Below are positions 1 to 8,161 of a stretch of DNA of 64,000 nucleotides, piece by piece. Position numbers and translations under genes: made by a program. Every line of letters begins with the position of its first letter. Positions within the stretch are counted from its first letter, which is position 1. Location of the stretch: NCBI GenBank assembly GCA_002331385.1, contig DCYB01000011.1:171459-235458 (forward strand). Reading direction: 5' to 3'. The notes beneath the pieces were generated by a model, which saw only the letters and a list, made by a program, of their open reading frames with translations, was not told the DNA's origin and did not search any database. Source of the stretch: Comamonadaceae bacterium UBA2121. Its GTDB lineage: Bacteria; Pseudomonadota; Gammaproteobacteria; Burkholderiales; Burkholderiaceae_C.

Positions 1-130
1 TGCAAAAGTGGGGTGCAAAAGGGGCGCGGACAAAGGATGCAGCGCTTCCCGGTCGCACGCTAGAGCGCCAGTGGAGTTCACTTTCTTCCCATCGGCATGA
101 CGAATTGCCGCACGGGCTCAAAAAACAAGC

Positions 131-136
131 TATAAT
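131..136 (+). promoter_or_regulatory. -10 element of the tRNA-fMet promoter
   Basis: A perfect TATAAT sits 11 bases before the first base of the initiator tRNA, which suits a transcript starting at about position 143. The best upstream match to a -35 element is TTGCCG at 105-110, but the spacing is 20 bases, longer than ideal, so only the -10 box is claimed. Confidence 0.6.
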
Positions 137-147
137 CACTGTCTTGC

Positions 148-224
<77 letters not shown>

Positions 225-231
225 AATCACG

Positions 232-261
232 AAAGCCCGCTTTGTTCAAAGCGGGCTTTTT
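232..261 (+). terminator. Rho-independent terminator after tRNA-fMet
   Basis: A perfect 13-bp inverted repeat (232-244 with 247-259) with a tiny loop runs directly into a short T tract. It ends the tRNA transcript and lies 22 bases before the next gene. Confidence 0.9.
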
Positions 262-282
262 CGTTTTCCGCTTCCCTTCCCG

Positions 283-1539
283 ATGTCCCCTGATTCACTC
301 ACCTTGCCCGGAACGCTCGGCATCGACTTTGGCACCTCCAATTCCGCAGTTGCCTTTCGCCCAGCGGTCGGGCCGTCGCGTTTACTGCCGCTGGAAAACG
401 GTGCGACCGGCATGCCTACCGCGCTTTTCTTCAACGCCGAAGAACACCGCACGCATTACGGGCGCGACGCCATGCAGCAATATCTGGTGGGCGAGCCGGG
501 ACGATTGATGCGTTCGCTCAAGAGCCTGCTTGGCAGCGCCTTGCTGCAAGAGAAGACCGCCGTTGAAGACAAGCTGGTGAGCTATCAGGACATCATTGCC
601 ATGTTCCTGCGCCAACTCGCGCAGCATGCGCGGCAAGGGTTGGATGGTCGCCTGCCGGAGCGCGTGGTGCTGGGGCGGCCGGTGCATTTTGTGGACGATC
701 ATCCTGAGCGCGACCGCGATGCGCAGAACGCCCTGGCCGCTGCGGCGAAGGATGCGGGTCTGGGTGACGTGCATTTCCAGTTGGAGCCGATTGCGGCGGC
801 GCTCGACTACGAGCAGCGCCTCCAGTGCGAAACCATTGCGCTGGTGGTCGATATTGGTGGCGGCACGTCCGACTTCACCGTGGTGCGCCTGGGCCCCGCG
901 CAAGCGGGGCGTGAAGACCGGACGGGCGACATTCTGGCTACCGGCGGCGTACACATTGGTGGAACGGATTTCGACCATCGCTTGAACGTGGACAAGGTCA
1001 TGCCGCTGCTTGGCTACCGCCACATCGGCCCGCAAGGCCGTGAGGTCCCCAGCAGCGTGTTTTTCGACCTGTCGACCTGGCATCTGATTCAATGGCTGTA
1101 TGCGCCCAAGGCGCTGGCCGCCGCGCGTGACTTGCGCACCAACTACGCCGATCTGCAACTGCATCAACGCCTGATGCGTGTGCTGGAAGAGCGCGAAGGG
1201 CACCGCCTTGCCGATGCGGTGGAGCAAGCGAAGATTGGTGCGTCGGCCAGCGGTGCCAGTGCATTGGTGAATCTCCAGTGGCTTGAGGCTGGTCTGTCCG
1301 CGCAGATCACGCCAGATGATTTGCAAACGAGTCTGGGCGCCTTGCTGGCGCAGGTGGTGGCCTGCGCGCAGTCCTGCGTGCGCAACGCAGGCGTACCGAT
1401 CCCCGATGTCATTTATCTCACGGGCGGCTCGTCCGCGCTGACCGCATTGCGCGCTGCATTGCGTGGTGCGTTTCCCGATACGGAGCAGGTCGAGGGCGAT
1501 CTGTTTGGTGGCGTGGCGACGGGGCTTGCGTACGCCTGA
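283..1539 (+). CDS. yegD: Hsp70-family ATPase, YegD-like
   Basis: This 418-residue protein has the actin/Hsp70 nucleotide-binding fold. The phosphate-1 motif DFGTSNS is at about residues 15-21, the phosphate-2 motif DIGGGTSD at about 190-197, and the adenosine motif LTGGSS near residue 380. It stops after the ATPase domain and lacks the substrate-binding domain and C-terminal lid of DnaK. That length and layout match YegD, a DnaK-like protein of poorly known role found widely in proteobacteria. No clear ribosome-binding site precedes the ATG. It stands alone between the tRNA terminator and the liv genes. Confidence 0.85.
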   Translation: MSPDSLTLPGTLGIDFGTSNSAVAFRPAVGPSRLLPLENGATGMPTALFFNAEEHRTHYGRDAMQQYLVGEPGRLMRSLKSLLGSALLQEKTAVEDKLVSYQDIIAMFLRQLAQHARQGLDGRLPERVVLGRPVHFVDDHPERDRDAQNALAAAAKDAGLGDVHFQLEPIAAALDYEQRLQCETIALVVDIGGGTSDFTVVRLGPAQAGREDRTGDILATGGVHIGGTDFDHRLNVDKVMPLLGYRHIGPQGREVPSSVFFDLSTWHLIQWLYAPKALAAARDLRTNYADLQLHQRLMRVLEEREGHRLADAVEQAKIGASASGASALVNLQWLEAGLSAQITPDDLQTSLGALLAQVVACAQSCVRNAGVPIPDVIYLTGGSSALTALRAALRGAFPDTEQVEGDLFGGVATGLAYA

Positions 1540-1707
1540 GGAATGTCGTTCTGACGCATTGAAAAACCCCAGCGCCTTCGGGATTCACCGGGGATGCGCT
1601 TGTCATCGATAGTCGCTACATTGATCCCGTTGAGGGTGGCTTAGGCTCTTTCACGGGACCTGCCGCCTTGCGCGATTCGGCTTTGAAAATCATGTCAGGA
1701 GACGTCG

Positions 1708-2895
1708 ATGAAGAAGGTGATTTGCCAGTGGGTTGCGGGCGCTTTGGGCGCATGGATGGTGTTTGGAGCACAGGCGCAGGACATCAAGATCGGCTACACC
1801 GCCGACCAGTCGGCGAGCGGGGTGGCCGAGCTGGGCATCGCAGGCCGGTGGGGCTTTGAAGCCGCGATCGAGGACATCAACAAATCCGGCGGCATTCTGG
1901 GGCGCAAGGTGGTCGGCGTGATTCGCGACGATCAGGGCACGCCGCCCAAAGCCATCCAGAACGTGCAGGAGCTGATCGACAGCGAGAAGGTCAGCGGCAT
2001 CGTCGGCCCGGCGAACTCGGGCAATGCGCTGGCGTGGCTGCACATTCCGCAGCAAAAGAAGATTCCCGTCGTCGTGCCCATCGGTACTGCCACGGAAATC
2101 ACCACACGTTATGCGAAGGAGCCGCAGAACTACCTGTACCGCATCTCGATGGTGGACCGTGAGCAGGTATCGCTGCTCGGCGCCTACGCGGTAAAGGCAT
2201 CGAAGGACAAGAAGATCGCGATCCTGGCCGATTCCACCGGATACGGTCAGGGCGGCATCAAGGACGCCACCGAAATCCTCGCGCTGCACGGCGTGAAGCC
2301 GGTCGCCGTGGAAAAGTACGGCCCCAAGGACACCGACATCACCTCGCAGCTCAACAAGATCAAGGCGGCGGGGGCGGACACCGTCATCATCTACGGCATT
2401 GCCGACGGTGCCGCGCAGGTGCTGCGCAGCATGGAGAAGATCAACTACATGCCGATCACGCTGGGCACCTGGGGCAACCTCAGTTCGTTGCTGCCCAAGA
2501 TGGCCGGCACCAAGTTGGCCGAGCACCTGATCATGGCGGCCTCGACGACGGAAGACACGTCTGACAAGACCAAGGCGCTGGGCAAGCGCGTGCGCGTGAA
2601 TTTCCCCACGCTGACGACCTTCCCGTGCTCGGCACAAGCGTATGACTCGGTGATGCTGCTGGCGGCGGCCATGAAGCAGGCCAACAGCACCGATGGCGAG
2701 AAAGTCGCCGCTGCGCTGGAGAACCTCAACAAGACCGAGGGCGTCATCAAAACTTACGACAAGCCGTTCAGCAAGACCAATCACGAAGGCCTGAGCGTGA
2801 GCGACTTCTACCTCGCGCGCTGGAAGGGCAACGAGGTGGTGCGCTTCGAGGACGACATCTACAAGTCGATCAAGCCCGCTGATCTGAAGAAGTAA
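1708..2895 (+). CDS. livK: Branched-chain-amino-acid-type ABC transporter, periplasmic binding protein
   Basis: This 395-residue protein starts with a Sec signal peptide (charged MKK, hydrophobic core, cleavage after AQA at about residue 23). The mature part begins DIKIGYTADQS and has the two-lobed type I periplasmic-binding fold of the LivK/LivJ family. A ribosome-binding site, AGGAGA, lies 5 bases before the ATG. A terminator follows the gene, yet livH, livMG and livF continue in the same direction, so the binding protein is likely made in excess over the membrane parts, a common pattern. The ligand cannot be told from sequence. It may be an aliphatic amide, amino acid or aromatic acid and need not be leucine. 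Confidence 0.88.
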   Translation: MKKVICQWVAGALGAWMVFGAQAQDIKIGYTADQSASGVAELGIAGRWGFEAAIEDINKSGGILGRKVVGVIRDDQGTPPKAIQNVQELIDSEKVSGIVGPANSGNALAWLHIPQQKKIPVVVPIGTATEITTRYAKEPQNYLYRISMVDREQVSLLGAYAVKASKDKKIAILADSTGYGQGGIKDATEILALHGVKPVAVEKYGPKDTDITSQLNKIKAAGADTVIIYGIADGAAQVLRSMEKINYMPITLGTWGNLSSLLPKMAGTKLAEHLIMAASTTEDTSDKTKALGKRVRVNFPTLTTFPCSAQAYDSVMLLAAAMKQANSTDGEKVAAALENLNKTEGVIKTYDKPFSKTNHEGLSVSDFYLARWKGNEVVRFEDDIYKSIKPADLKK

Positions 2896-2907
2896 GGTGA
2901 TGCGCGC

Positions 2908-2946
2908 AAAGGCCTGCACGGACGGACAAGTCGGCAGGCCTTTTTT
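2908..2946 (+). terminator. Rho-independent terminator after livK
   Basis: A 10-bp stem (AAAGGCCTGC at 2908-2917 with GCAGGCCTTT at 2934-2943) is followed by a run of Ts. It separates livK from livH and would let only part of the transcripts continue into the permease genes. Confidence 0.8.
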
Positions 2947-3063
2947 GATGAATTTGTCGCGAGGCCGTAACCCGTTGATCTTCAGAAGGTGGCAGGCCGC
3001 TGCGCCGACGGGCGTTGCAACACCGCCAGGGTTTCTCGCCACATTCCGCATGTTGGGGCGATC

Positions 3064-3984
3064 ATGTTCGAGTCGATTCTTCAAGCCGTCTTCAGCGGCC
3101 TGGCGCTAGGCAGTATTTATGCGCTGGTGGCGGTGGGGTTCAACATCACCTTCAACACCACCAAGACGCTGAACTTCGGGCAGGGCGAGTTTCTGGTGGC
3201 GGGTGCGTTCGTCGCAGTGTCGGTGTTGCTGCTGTTGGCGGGCAAGAACATCACCGATTCGCTGCTCCCGGCCGATGTCTCCCTGTTGCGCTACGTGCTC
3301 AGCCTCATCGCCACGATGGCGGTGCTGGGCGTGCTGGGCGTGGTGCTGTATTACACGGCGGTGCGCCCCTTCGTCGGGCGTGGCGGGATGGCGTGGGTGA
3401 TGAGCACGATCGGCTTTGGCATCATCATCCAGAACACGGCACTGGCGATCTGGGGCCCGTCGCCGATGGTGATGCCGTCCCCGCTGGGCAGTGACGTGAT
3501 CCGCATCGGCGGCGCGGGCGTGTTGCCGCAGGAGGTGCTGGTGCTGGTGGCCAGCGTCGTGGTGCTGCTGGGGCTGGACTACGTCATGCGCCGCACGCGC
3601 ATCGGCAAGGCGGTGCGCGCGGTGGCGCAAAGCGGTAGTGCGGCCACGCTCATGGGCATCAACGTGACGGCAATCGTGGTGTTGGCCTTCGTCATCAGCT
3701 CCAGCCTGGCTGGCTTGGCCGGATTGCTCATCGCGCCCATCACCACGGCGTCGGTGTTCATGGGCATGACGCTTGCGCTCAAGGCCTTTTCCTCGGCCAT
3801 CCTTGGTGGCCTGACCAGTCCGCGCGGATGCATGCTGGGCGGCTTTTTGCTCGGACTGATCGAGGCGCTGGTAGGGCTGTGGCAGGCGGAACTGCGCGAG
3901 ATCAGCATCTTCCTGCTGATCATCGTCGTGCTCGTGGTGCGGCCCCAGGGGCTGCTGGGCCAGAAGATCGTGGAGAAGGTCTGA
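3064..3984 (+). CDS. livH: Branched-chain-amino-acid-type ABC transporter permease LivH
   Basis: This 306-residue hydrophobic protein with about eight membrane spans begins MFESILQAVFSGLALGSIYALVAVG, the usual N-terminus of LivH permeases. The reading frame stays open upstream to 2989, but those 25 residues are not hydrophobic or family-like, so the ATG at 3064 is preferred. It forms half of the transmembrane channel together with the permease half of the next gene. Its TGA overlaps the ATG of livMG in a TGATG junction, which suggests translational coupling. Confidence 0.9.
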   Translation: MFESILQAVFSGLALGSIYALVAVGFNITFNTTKTLNFGQGEFLVAGAFVAVSVLLLLAGKNITDSLLPADVSLLRYVLSLIATMAVLGVLGVVLYYTAVRPFVGRGGMAWVMSTIGFGIIIQNTALAIWGPSPMVMPSPLGSDVIRIGGAGVLPQEVLVLVASVVVLLGLDYVMRRTRIGKAVRAVAQSGSAATLMGINVTAIVVLAFVISSSLAGLAGLLIAPITTASVFMGMTLALKAFSSAILGGLTSPRGCMLGGFLLGLIEALVGLWQAELREISIFLLIIVVLVVRPQGLLGQKIVEKV

Positions 3985-5810
3985 TGAAGAGCGGAGAACT
4001 CAGGCACTACTTCTGGCTGCTCATCGTCGTTGCCCTGGTGGCGTGTGTGCCGCTGATGACAAGCAACGACTTTCACCTGCGTGTGCTGTTCCTGATCGGT
4101 GTGAACTACATCGCGGCATCGGGCCTGAATGTGCTGGTGAACTATACGGGGCAGAAATCGCTCGGCCACGCAGGCCTGTTTGCCGTAGGCGCCTACACGG
4201 TGGCGTTGCTCACCACACGCTGGGGATGGAATCCGTGGGCCGCATTCGCCATGGCGGGTGTGCTGGCGGGACTGTTCGGCGTGGTGATCGCGTTTCCTGC
4301 GTTGCGCGTGAAAGGCCCCGCGCTGGCGATGGTGACGATCGGCTTTGGCATCGTCGTGGAGAAGGTGGTCTCCGAATGGCAGAACGTGTTCGGCGGGCAG
4401 GCAGGCATCTACGGCGTGCTGCCGCTCGGCGTGGGTGGGCAGATGTTCAGCACCAAGCAATGGGTGTGGTTTGCGTTGATCCTGTGTGTGGTGCTGCATG
4501 TGATGTTCCGCTATCTGCTCATGGGCCGGTTTGGGCGCGCGTTCCTGGCGGTGAACACGGCCGAGGTGGCGGCGGAAAGTGTGGGCGTGAGCGTCTACAA
4601 ATTCAAGGTGCTGGCCTTTGTCATCAGCGCATTCACCTGCGGCATCGCGGGCGCGATGATTGCGCAGCAAAACCAGTACATCAACTCCGACTTCATCACC
4701 TTCAATCTGTCGATCTTCTTTTTGCTGATCGTGCTGTTTGGCGGCAACTCGGTCTATGGGCCGCTGCTGGGTGCCGTGGTGCTGACGCTGCTGGACTCCA
4801 TGCTCTCGCGCTGGCCCGATGTGCAGCATTTCACGTACGGTGCGTTGCTGCTGTTTGCGCTGTACGCCATGCCCAATGGGCTGGCCGGTTTCGTGCGCAC
4901 TCTGGCGCGCAAGTTTGCGCCGCGCTGGTTGCCGCACGAAGAGTTGCCGCAAAACCTGCCCGCATGGCAATGGTCGCCCGCCGGTGCCAAGGCCAGCGCA
5001 AGTGATGGAGTGTTGTTGAACGCGCAGGGCCTGTACAAGGCCTACGGCGGCGTGGTGCCGACGAACGATGTGGATATCCGGATCCGTCCCGGACACGTGC
5101 ATTCGTTGATCGGGCCGAACGGTGCGGGCAAGACCACGCTGCTGAATATCCTGTCGGGCATCGTCACGCCAGAGCGCGGATCGATCCGCTTTGTTGGCAA
5201 CGAGATCGTGGGCGTTTCGCCCAACCGGATCGCGCGCATGGGACTGGGGCGCACGTTCCAGAACCTGCGCCTGTTCAGTGACATGAGTGTGCTGGACAAC
5301 GTGAAGGTCGGACTGCACGCGCACATTCCGGCGGGCTTCTTCAGCAGCCTGATCGGTGTCGGCAAGGCGCATCGTGCGGAACTGGCGGCACGCGATGAGG
5401 CGTTGCAGATTCTGGAGCGATTGCATCTGCGCGACAAGGCGCAAGAAATGGCGGGCAACCTTCCCTACGGGCTGCAGCGCCGCCTGGAGTTGGCGCGTGC
5501 GCTGGCGACGCATCCCAGTCTGTTGCTGCTCGATGAGCCAGCCGCCGGACTCAATCCGCAAGAGACGCAGGAGTTGGTGCAAGTGATCGCGCGGATACGC
5601 GACATGGGCATCACCGTGCTGCTGATCGAGCACCACATGGATCTGGTAATGGCCGTGTCGGACCATGTCATCGTGCTCGACTACGGACAAAAAATTGCCG
5701 AAGGCACGCCAGCCGAAGTGCAGAACAACCCGCGTGTGATCGCCGCGTATCTGGGCAGCGATGAGGACGATGAAGACTTGCAGACGACGGGAGGCCAGCA
5801 TGGCGGATGA
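3984..5810 (+). CDS. livMG: Fused LivM permease - LivG ATPase
   Basis: This 608-residue protein joins two ABC subunits. Residues 1 to about 310 are a LivM permease with repeated membrane spans and the conserved QKSLGHAGLFAVGAY segment at 57-71. After a linker of about 35 residues, 345-600 form an ATPase with Walker A GPNGAGKT at 377-384, a signature loop YGLQRRLELARAL and Walker B LLLLDEPAAGLNP. LivG is normally a separate protein. This kind of fusion is known in Burkholderiales and fixes one ATPase to one permease half. There is no stop or frameshift at the junction. The chosen ATG overlaps the livH stop, although the frame is open from 3828. Confidence 0.9.
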   Translation: MKSGELRHYFWLLIVVALVACVPLMTSNDFHLRVLFLIGVNYIAASGLNVLVNYTGQKSLGHAGLFAVGAYTVALLTTRWGWNPWAAFAMAGVLAGLFGVVIAFPALRVKGPALAMVTIGFGIVVEKVVSEWQNVFGGQAGIYGVLPLGVGGQMFSTKQWVWFALILCVVLHVMFRYLLMGRFGRAFLAVNTAEVAAESVGVSVYKFKVLAFVISAFTCGIAGAMIAQQNQYINSDFITFNLSIFFLLIVLFGGNSVYGPLLGAVVLTLLDSMLSRWPDVQHFTYGALLLFALYAMPNGLAGFVRTLARKFAPRWLPHEELPQNLPAWQWSPAGAKASASDGVLLNAQGLYKAYGGVVPTNDVDIRIRPGHVHSLIGPNGAGKTTLLNILSGIVTPERGSIRFVGNEIVGVSPNRIARMGLGRTFQNLRLFSDMSVLDNVKVGLHAHIPAGFFSSLIGVGKAHRAELAARDEALQILERLHLRDKAQEMAGNLPYGLQRRLELARALATHPSLLLLDEPAAGLNPQETQELVQVIARIRDMGITVLLIEHHMDLVMAVSDHVIVLDYGQKIAEGTPAEVQNNPRVIAAYLGSDEDDEDLQTTGGQHGG

Positions 5811-6543
5811 TGCGGGAGGCAGCGCACCGCTGCTGCGCGTGGAGGCGCTGGAGGTGCGCTATGGCGCGGTGCAGGCGCTCAAGGGCGTGTCGCTGCACGT
5901 GCTGCCGGGAGAGGTGGTGACCATCATCGGCGGCAATGGCGCGGGCAAGAGCACGCTGATGAAGGCCATCTCGGGGCTGGAGCCGGCAGCGGCGGGACGC
6001 ATCGAATTTGAAGGGGCTGACATCACGCGCATGCCCGGCCATTTGCGTGTGCCGCTCGGCATCGCACAGGCACCGGAGGGGCGGCAGGTGTTTGCCGATC
6101 AGACCGTGCATGACAACCTTGTGCTGGGCGCGTACCACCGCAAGGACCCGGCTGCAGAGATCGCCGCCGACATCGAGCGCCAGTTCAACGCCTTTCCGCG
6201 CCTGCGCGAGCGGCGCAACCAGATGGCGGGCACCATGTCCGGCGGCGAGCAGCAGATGCTGGCGATTGCGCGCGCGCTCATGTCGCGGCCCCAACTGCTC
6301 TTGCTCGATGAGCCGTCGCTGGGGTTGGCGCCGTTGATCGTGAAGGAGATTTTTGCCATCGTGCGCGAACTCAAGGCGCAGGGCGTGACGATCTTGCTGG
6401 TCGAACAAATGGCCAATCAGGCGCTGGCCGTGGCCGATCGCGCGTATGTGCTGGAGACAGGCCGCTTCACGCTGCAAGGCTGGGCTGCCGACCTGCGCCG
6501 CGATCCGCAAGTGCGTGCAGCCTACCTCGGGGCGCATGCATGA
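5800..6543 (+). CDS. livF: Branched-chain-amino-acid-type ABC transporter ATPase LivF
   Basis: This 247-residue ABC ATPase has Walker A GGNGAGKS at 44-51, signature MSGGEQQMLAIARAL and Walker B LLLLDEPSLGLAP, all typical of LivF. The start at 5800 is chosen over 5761 because GGGAGG sits 6 bases before it and the family starts close to this point. It overlaps the end of livMG by 11 bases. Its stop overlaps the ATG of the next gene, a GMC oxidoreductase, so transporter and enzyme look translationally coupled. Confidence 0.92.
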   Translation: MADDAGGSAPLLRVEALEVRYGAVQALKGVSLHVLPGEVVTIIGGNGAGKSTLMKAISGLEPAAAGRIEFEGADITRMPGHLRVPLGIAQAPEGRQVFADQTVHDNLVLGAYHRKDPAAEIAADIERQFNAFPRLRERRNQMAGTMSGGEQQMLAIARALMSRPQLLLLDEPSLGLAPLIVKEIFAIVRELKAQGVTILLVEQMANQALAVADRAYVLETGRFTLQGWAADLRRDPQVRAAYLGAHA

Positions 6544-8153
6544 GCGCGGATGTGGAAACCTTCGACTACGTGATCGTGGGCAGTGGCGCGGCGGGTGCGA
6601 TCGTGGCGGCGCGTTTGAGCGAGGATGCCAACGTGTCGGTCTGTCTGCTGGAAGCAGGGCCTGCCGATGCGCACCCGTATCTGAAGCTGCCCGCAGGTTT
6701 CATCAAGGTGATCTTCAACCCGAAGCTGGCATGGCAGTTTGGCTCGCAGCCCACGGAGCGCACGCATGGTCGCCGCATTCCACTGCCGCAGGGCAAGACG
6801 CTGGGCGGCTCGACCTCGATCAACGGGCTGGTCTACAACCGAGGACAGCGTGAAGACTTTGACGGCTGGGCAGCGCTGGGCAATCCGGGCTGGGCTTTCG
6901 ACGATGTGCTGCCGTACTTCCAACGCTGCGAGGACTATGTGGATGGCGGCGATGCCGCGTTGCGCGGTCATGACGGGCCGCTCAAGGTGACGCTGCCGCA
7001 TTGGCCGCATCCGGTCTGCGAAGCGTTTCTGGAAGGTGCGCAAACGCTGGGTTTGCCGCGCAATCCGGACTACAACGGCGCGTCACAGGCGGGCGTGGGT
7101 TATTTCCAGCGCACGATTTACAAGGGCCGCCGCATGAGCACGGCAGTGGCGTATCTGCATCCGGCCATGCGGCGCAGCAATCTCAAGGTCTGCACCCGCG
7201 CCCATGTGCGGCGCGTGCTGTTGGAGGCGGGCAGGGCGGTAGGCGTGGAGGTGGCGGAGACGTCGGCGCTGCGCACGGTGAAGGCGCGGCGCGAGGTGAT
7301 TGTGTGCGCGGGCGCGATCAACACGCCGCGCTTGTTGCAGCTCTCGGGCATCGGCGATGGCGAGCGGCTGCGCGAACTGGGCATCGCCACGCAGGTGCAC
7401 CTGCCCGGCGTGGGGCAGCATTTGAAGGATCACTTCTCGATCCGGTTGGTGGCACGGGTGAAGAACGCCGTCACCATCAACGAACTGGCGCGCGTGCCGC
7501 GGCTGTGGCTGCAAGCAATGGACTGGCTGCGCGGCAAGCCGGGCATTCTGGAGTTGAGCCCGTCAGTGGTGCACTGGTTCTGGCAATCGCAGGCGGGGCT
7601 GGATCGGCCCGATCTGCAAGGCGTGTTCTCGCCCGCCAGTTATCGCGAGGGCTATGTCGGCATGCTCGACGTGTTTCCGGGCATGACCTGCGGCGTGTGG
7701 CAGCATCGACCGAAAAGTCAGGGGTTCGTGCACATCACGTCCAAGGATCCGTCCGTCGAGCCGCTTGTGCAGCCGCGTTATCTGGATCACGAGGAGGACC
7801 GCCAGACGCTGATTCGCGGCGTGCGTATCGCGCGCGCGTTGCTGCAAACGCAGTCTCTGGCGCCGTTCAGGGAGGCCGAGGTCATGCCGGGGCCGCAGGT
7901 GCAAACGGACGATGAACTGCTCGACTTCATCTACCGCTATGGCGTGTCGTCCTACCACGTGAATGGCACGGCGCGCATGGGGCCAGCGTCGGACGCCGGC
8001 GCCGTGGTCGATGCGCAATTGCGCGTGCATGGCGTGCAGGGCTTGCGTGTGGTCGATGCGTCGGTGATGCCGGAGATCACATCGGCCAATACCTGCGCGG
8101 CGACGATGATGATCGGCGAGCGCGGCGCGGACCTGATCCGCGCTGCCGCCTGA
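6540..8153 (+). CDS. GMC-family FAD-dependent alcohol/choline dehydrogenase-like oxidoreductase
   Basis: This 537-residue enzyme has the N-terminal FAD-binding motif VIVGSGAAGAIVAARL (about residues 10-25), the GMC signature GGSTSINGLVYNRG near residue 90, and the C-terminal segment SSYHVNGTARMG that holds the catalytic histidine. These place it with choline dehydrogenase BetA and related alcohol dehydrogenases. No signal peptide is seen, so it is cytoplasmic or membrane-peripheral. ATG and livF TGA overlap (ATGA), which implies that the substrate of the transporter, or a product of it, is an alcohol oxidised here. The true substrate is unknown. It converges on the acyl-CoA ligase gene with only 8 bases between the stops. 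Confidence 0.85.
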   Translation: MSADVETFDYVIVGSGAAGAIVAARLSEDANVSVCLLEAGPADAHPYLKLPAGFIKVIFNPKLAWQFGSQPTERTHGRRIPLPQGKTLGGSTSINGLVYNRGQREDFDGWAALGNPGWAFDDVLPYFQRCEDYVDGGDAALRGHDGPLKVTLPHWPHPVCEAFLEGAQTLGLPRNPDYNGASQAGVGYFQRTIYKGRRMSTAVAYLHPAMRRSNLKVCTRAHVRRVLLEAGRAVGVEVAETSALRTVKARREVIVCAGAINTPRLLQLSGIGDGERLRELGIATQVHLPGVGQHLKDHFSIRLVARVKNAVTINELARVPRLWLQAMDWLRGKPGILELSPSVVHWFWQSQAGLDRPDLQGVFSPASYREGYVGMLDVFPGMTCGVWQHRPKSQGFVHITSKDPSVEPLVQPRYLDHEEDRQTLIRGVRIARALLQTQSLAPFREAEVMPGPQVQTDDELLDFIYRYGVSSYHVNGTARMGPASDAGAVVDAQLRVHGVQGLRVVDASVMPEITSANTCAATMMIGERGADLIRAAA

Positions 8154-8161
8154 GTCACCCA

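Noticed and set aside
1..120. Short repeat TGCAAAAG at the left edge
   Set aside because: Only two copies at the window edge; no gene or element can be supported here.
1562..1592. Leftward terminator-like hairpin after yegD
   Set aside because: It would only work for a minus-strand transcript, needs G-U pairs, and no minus-strand gene ends there.
3579..5801. 740-codon minus-strand open frame across livH-livMG-livF
   Set aside because: It is a GC-rich shadow of the clear transporter genes, rich in His, Arg and Gln with no recognisable motif.
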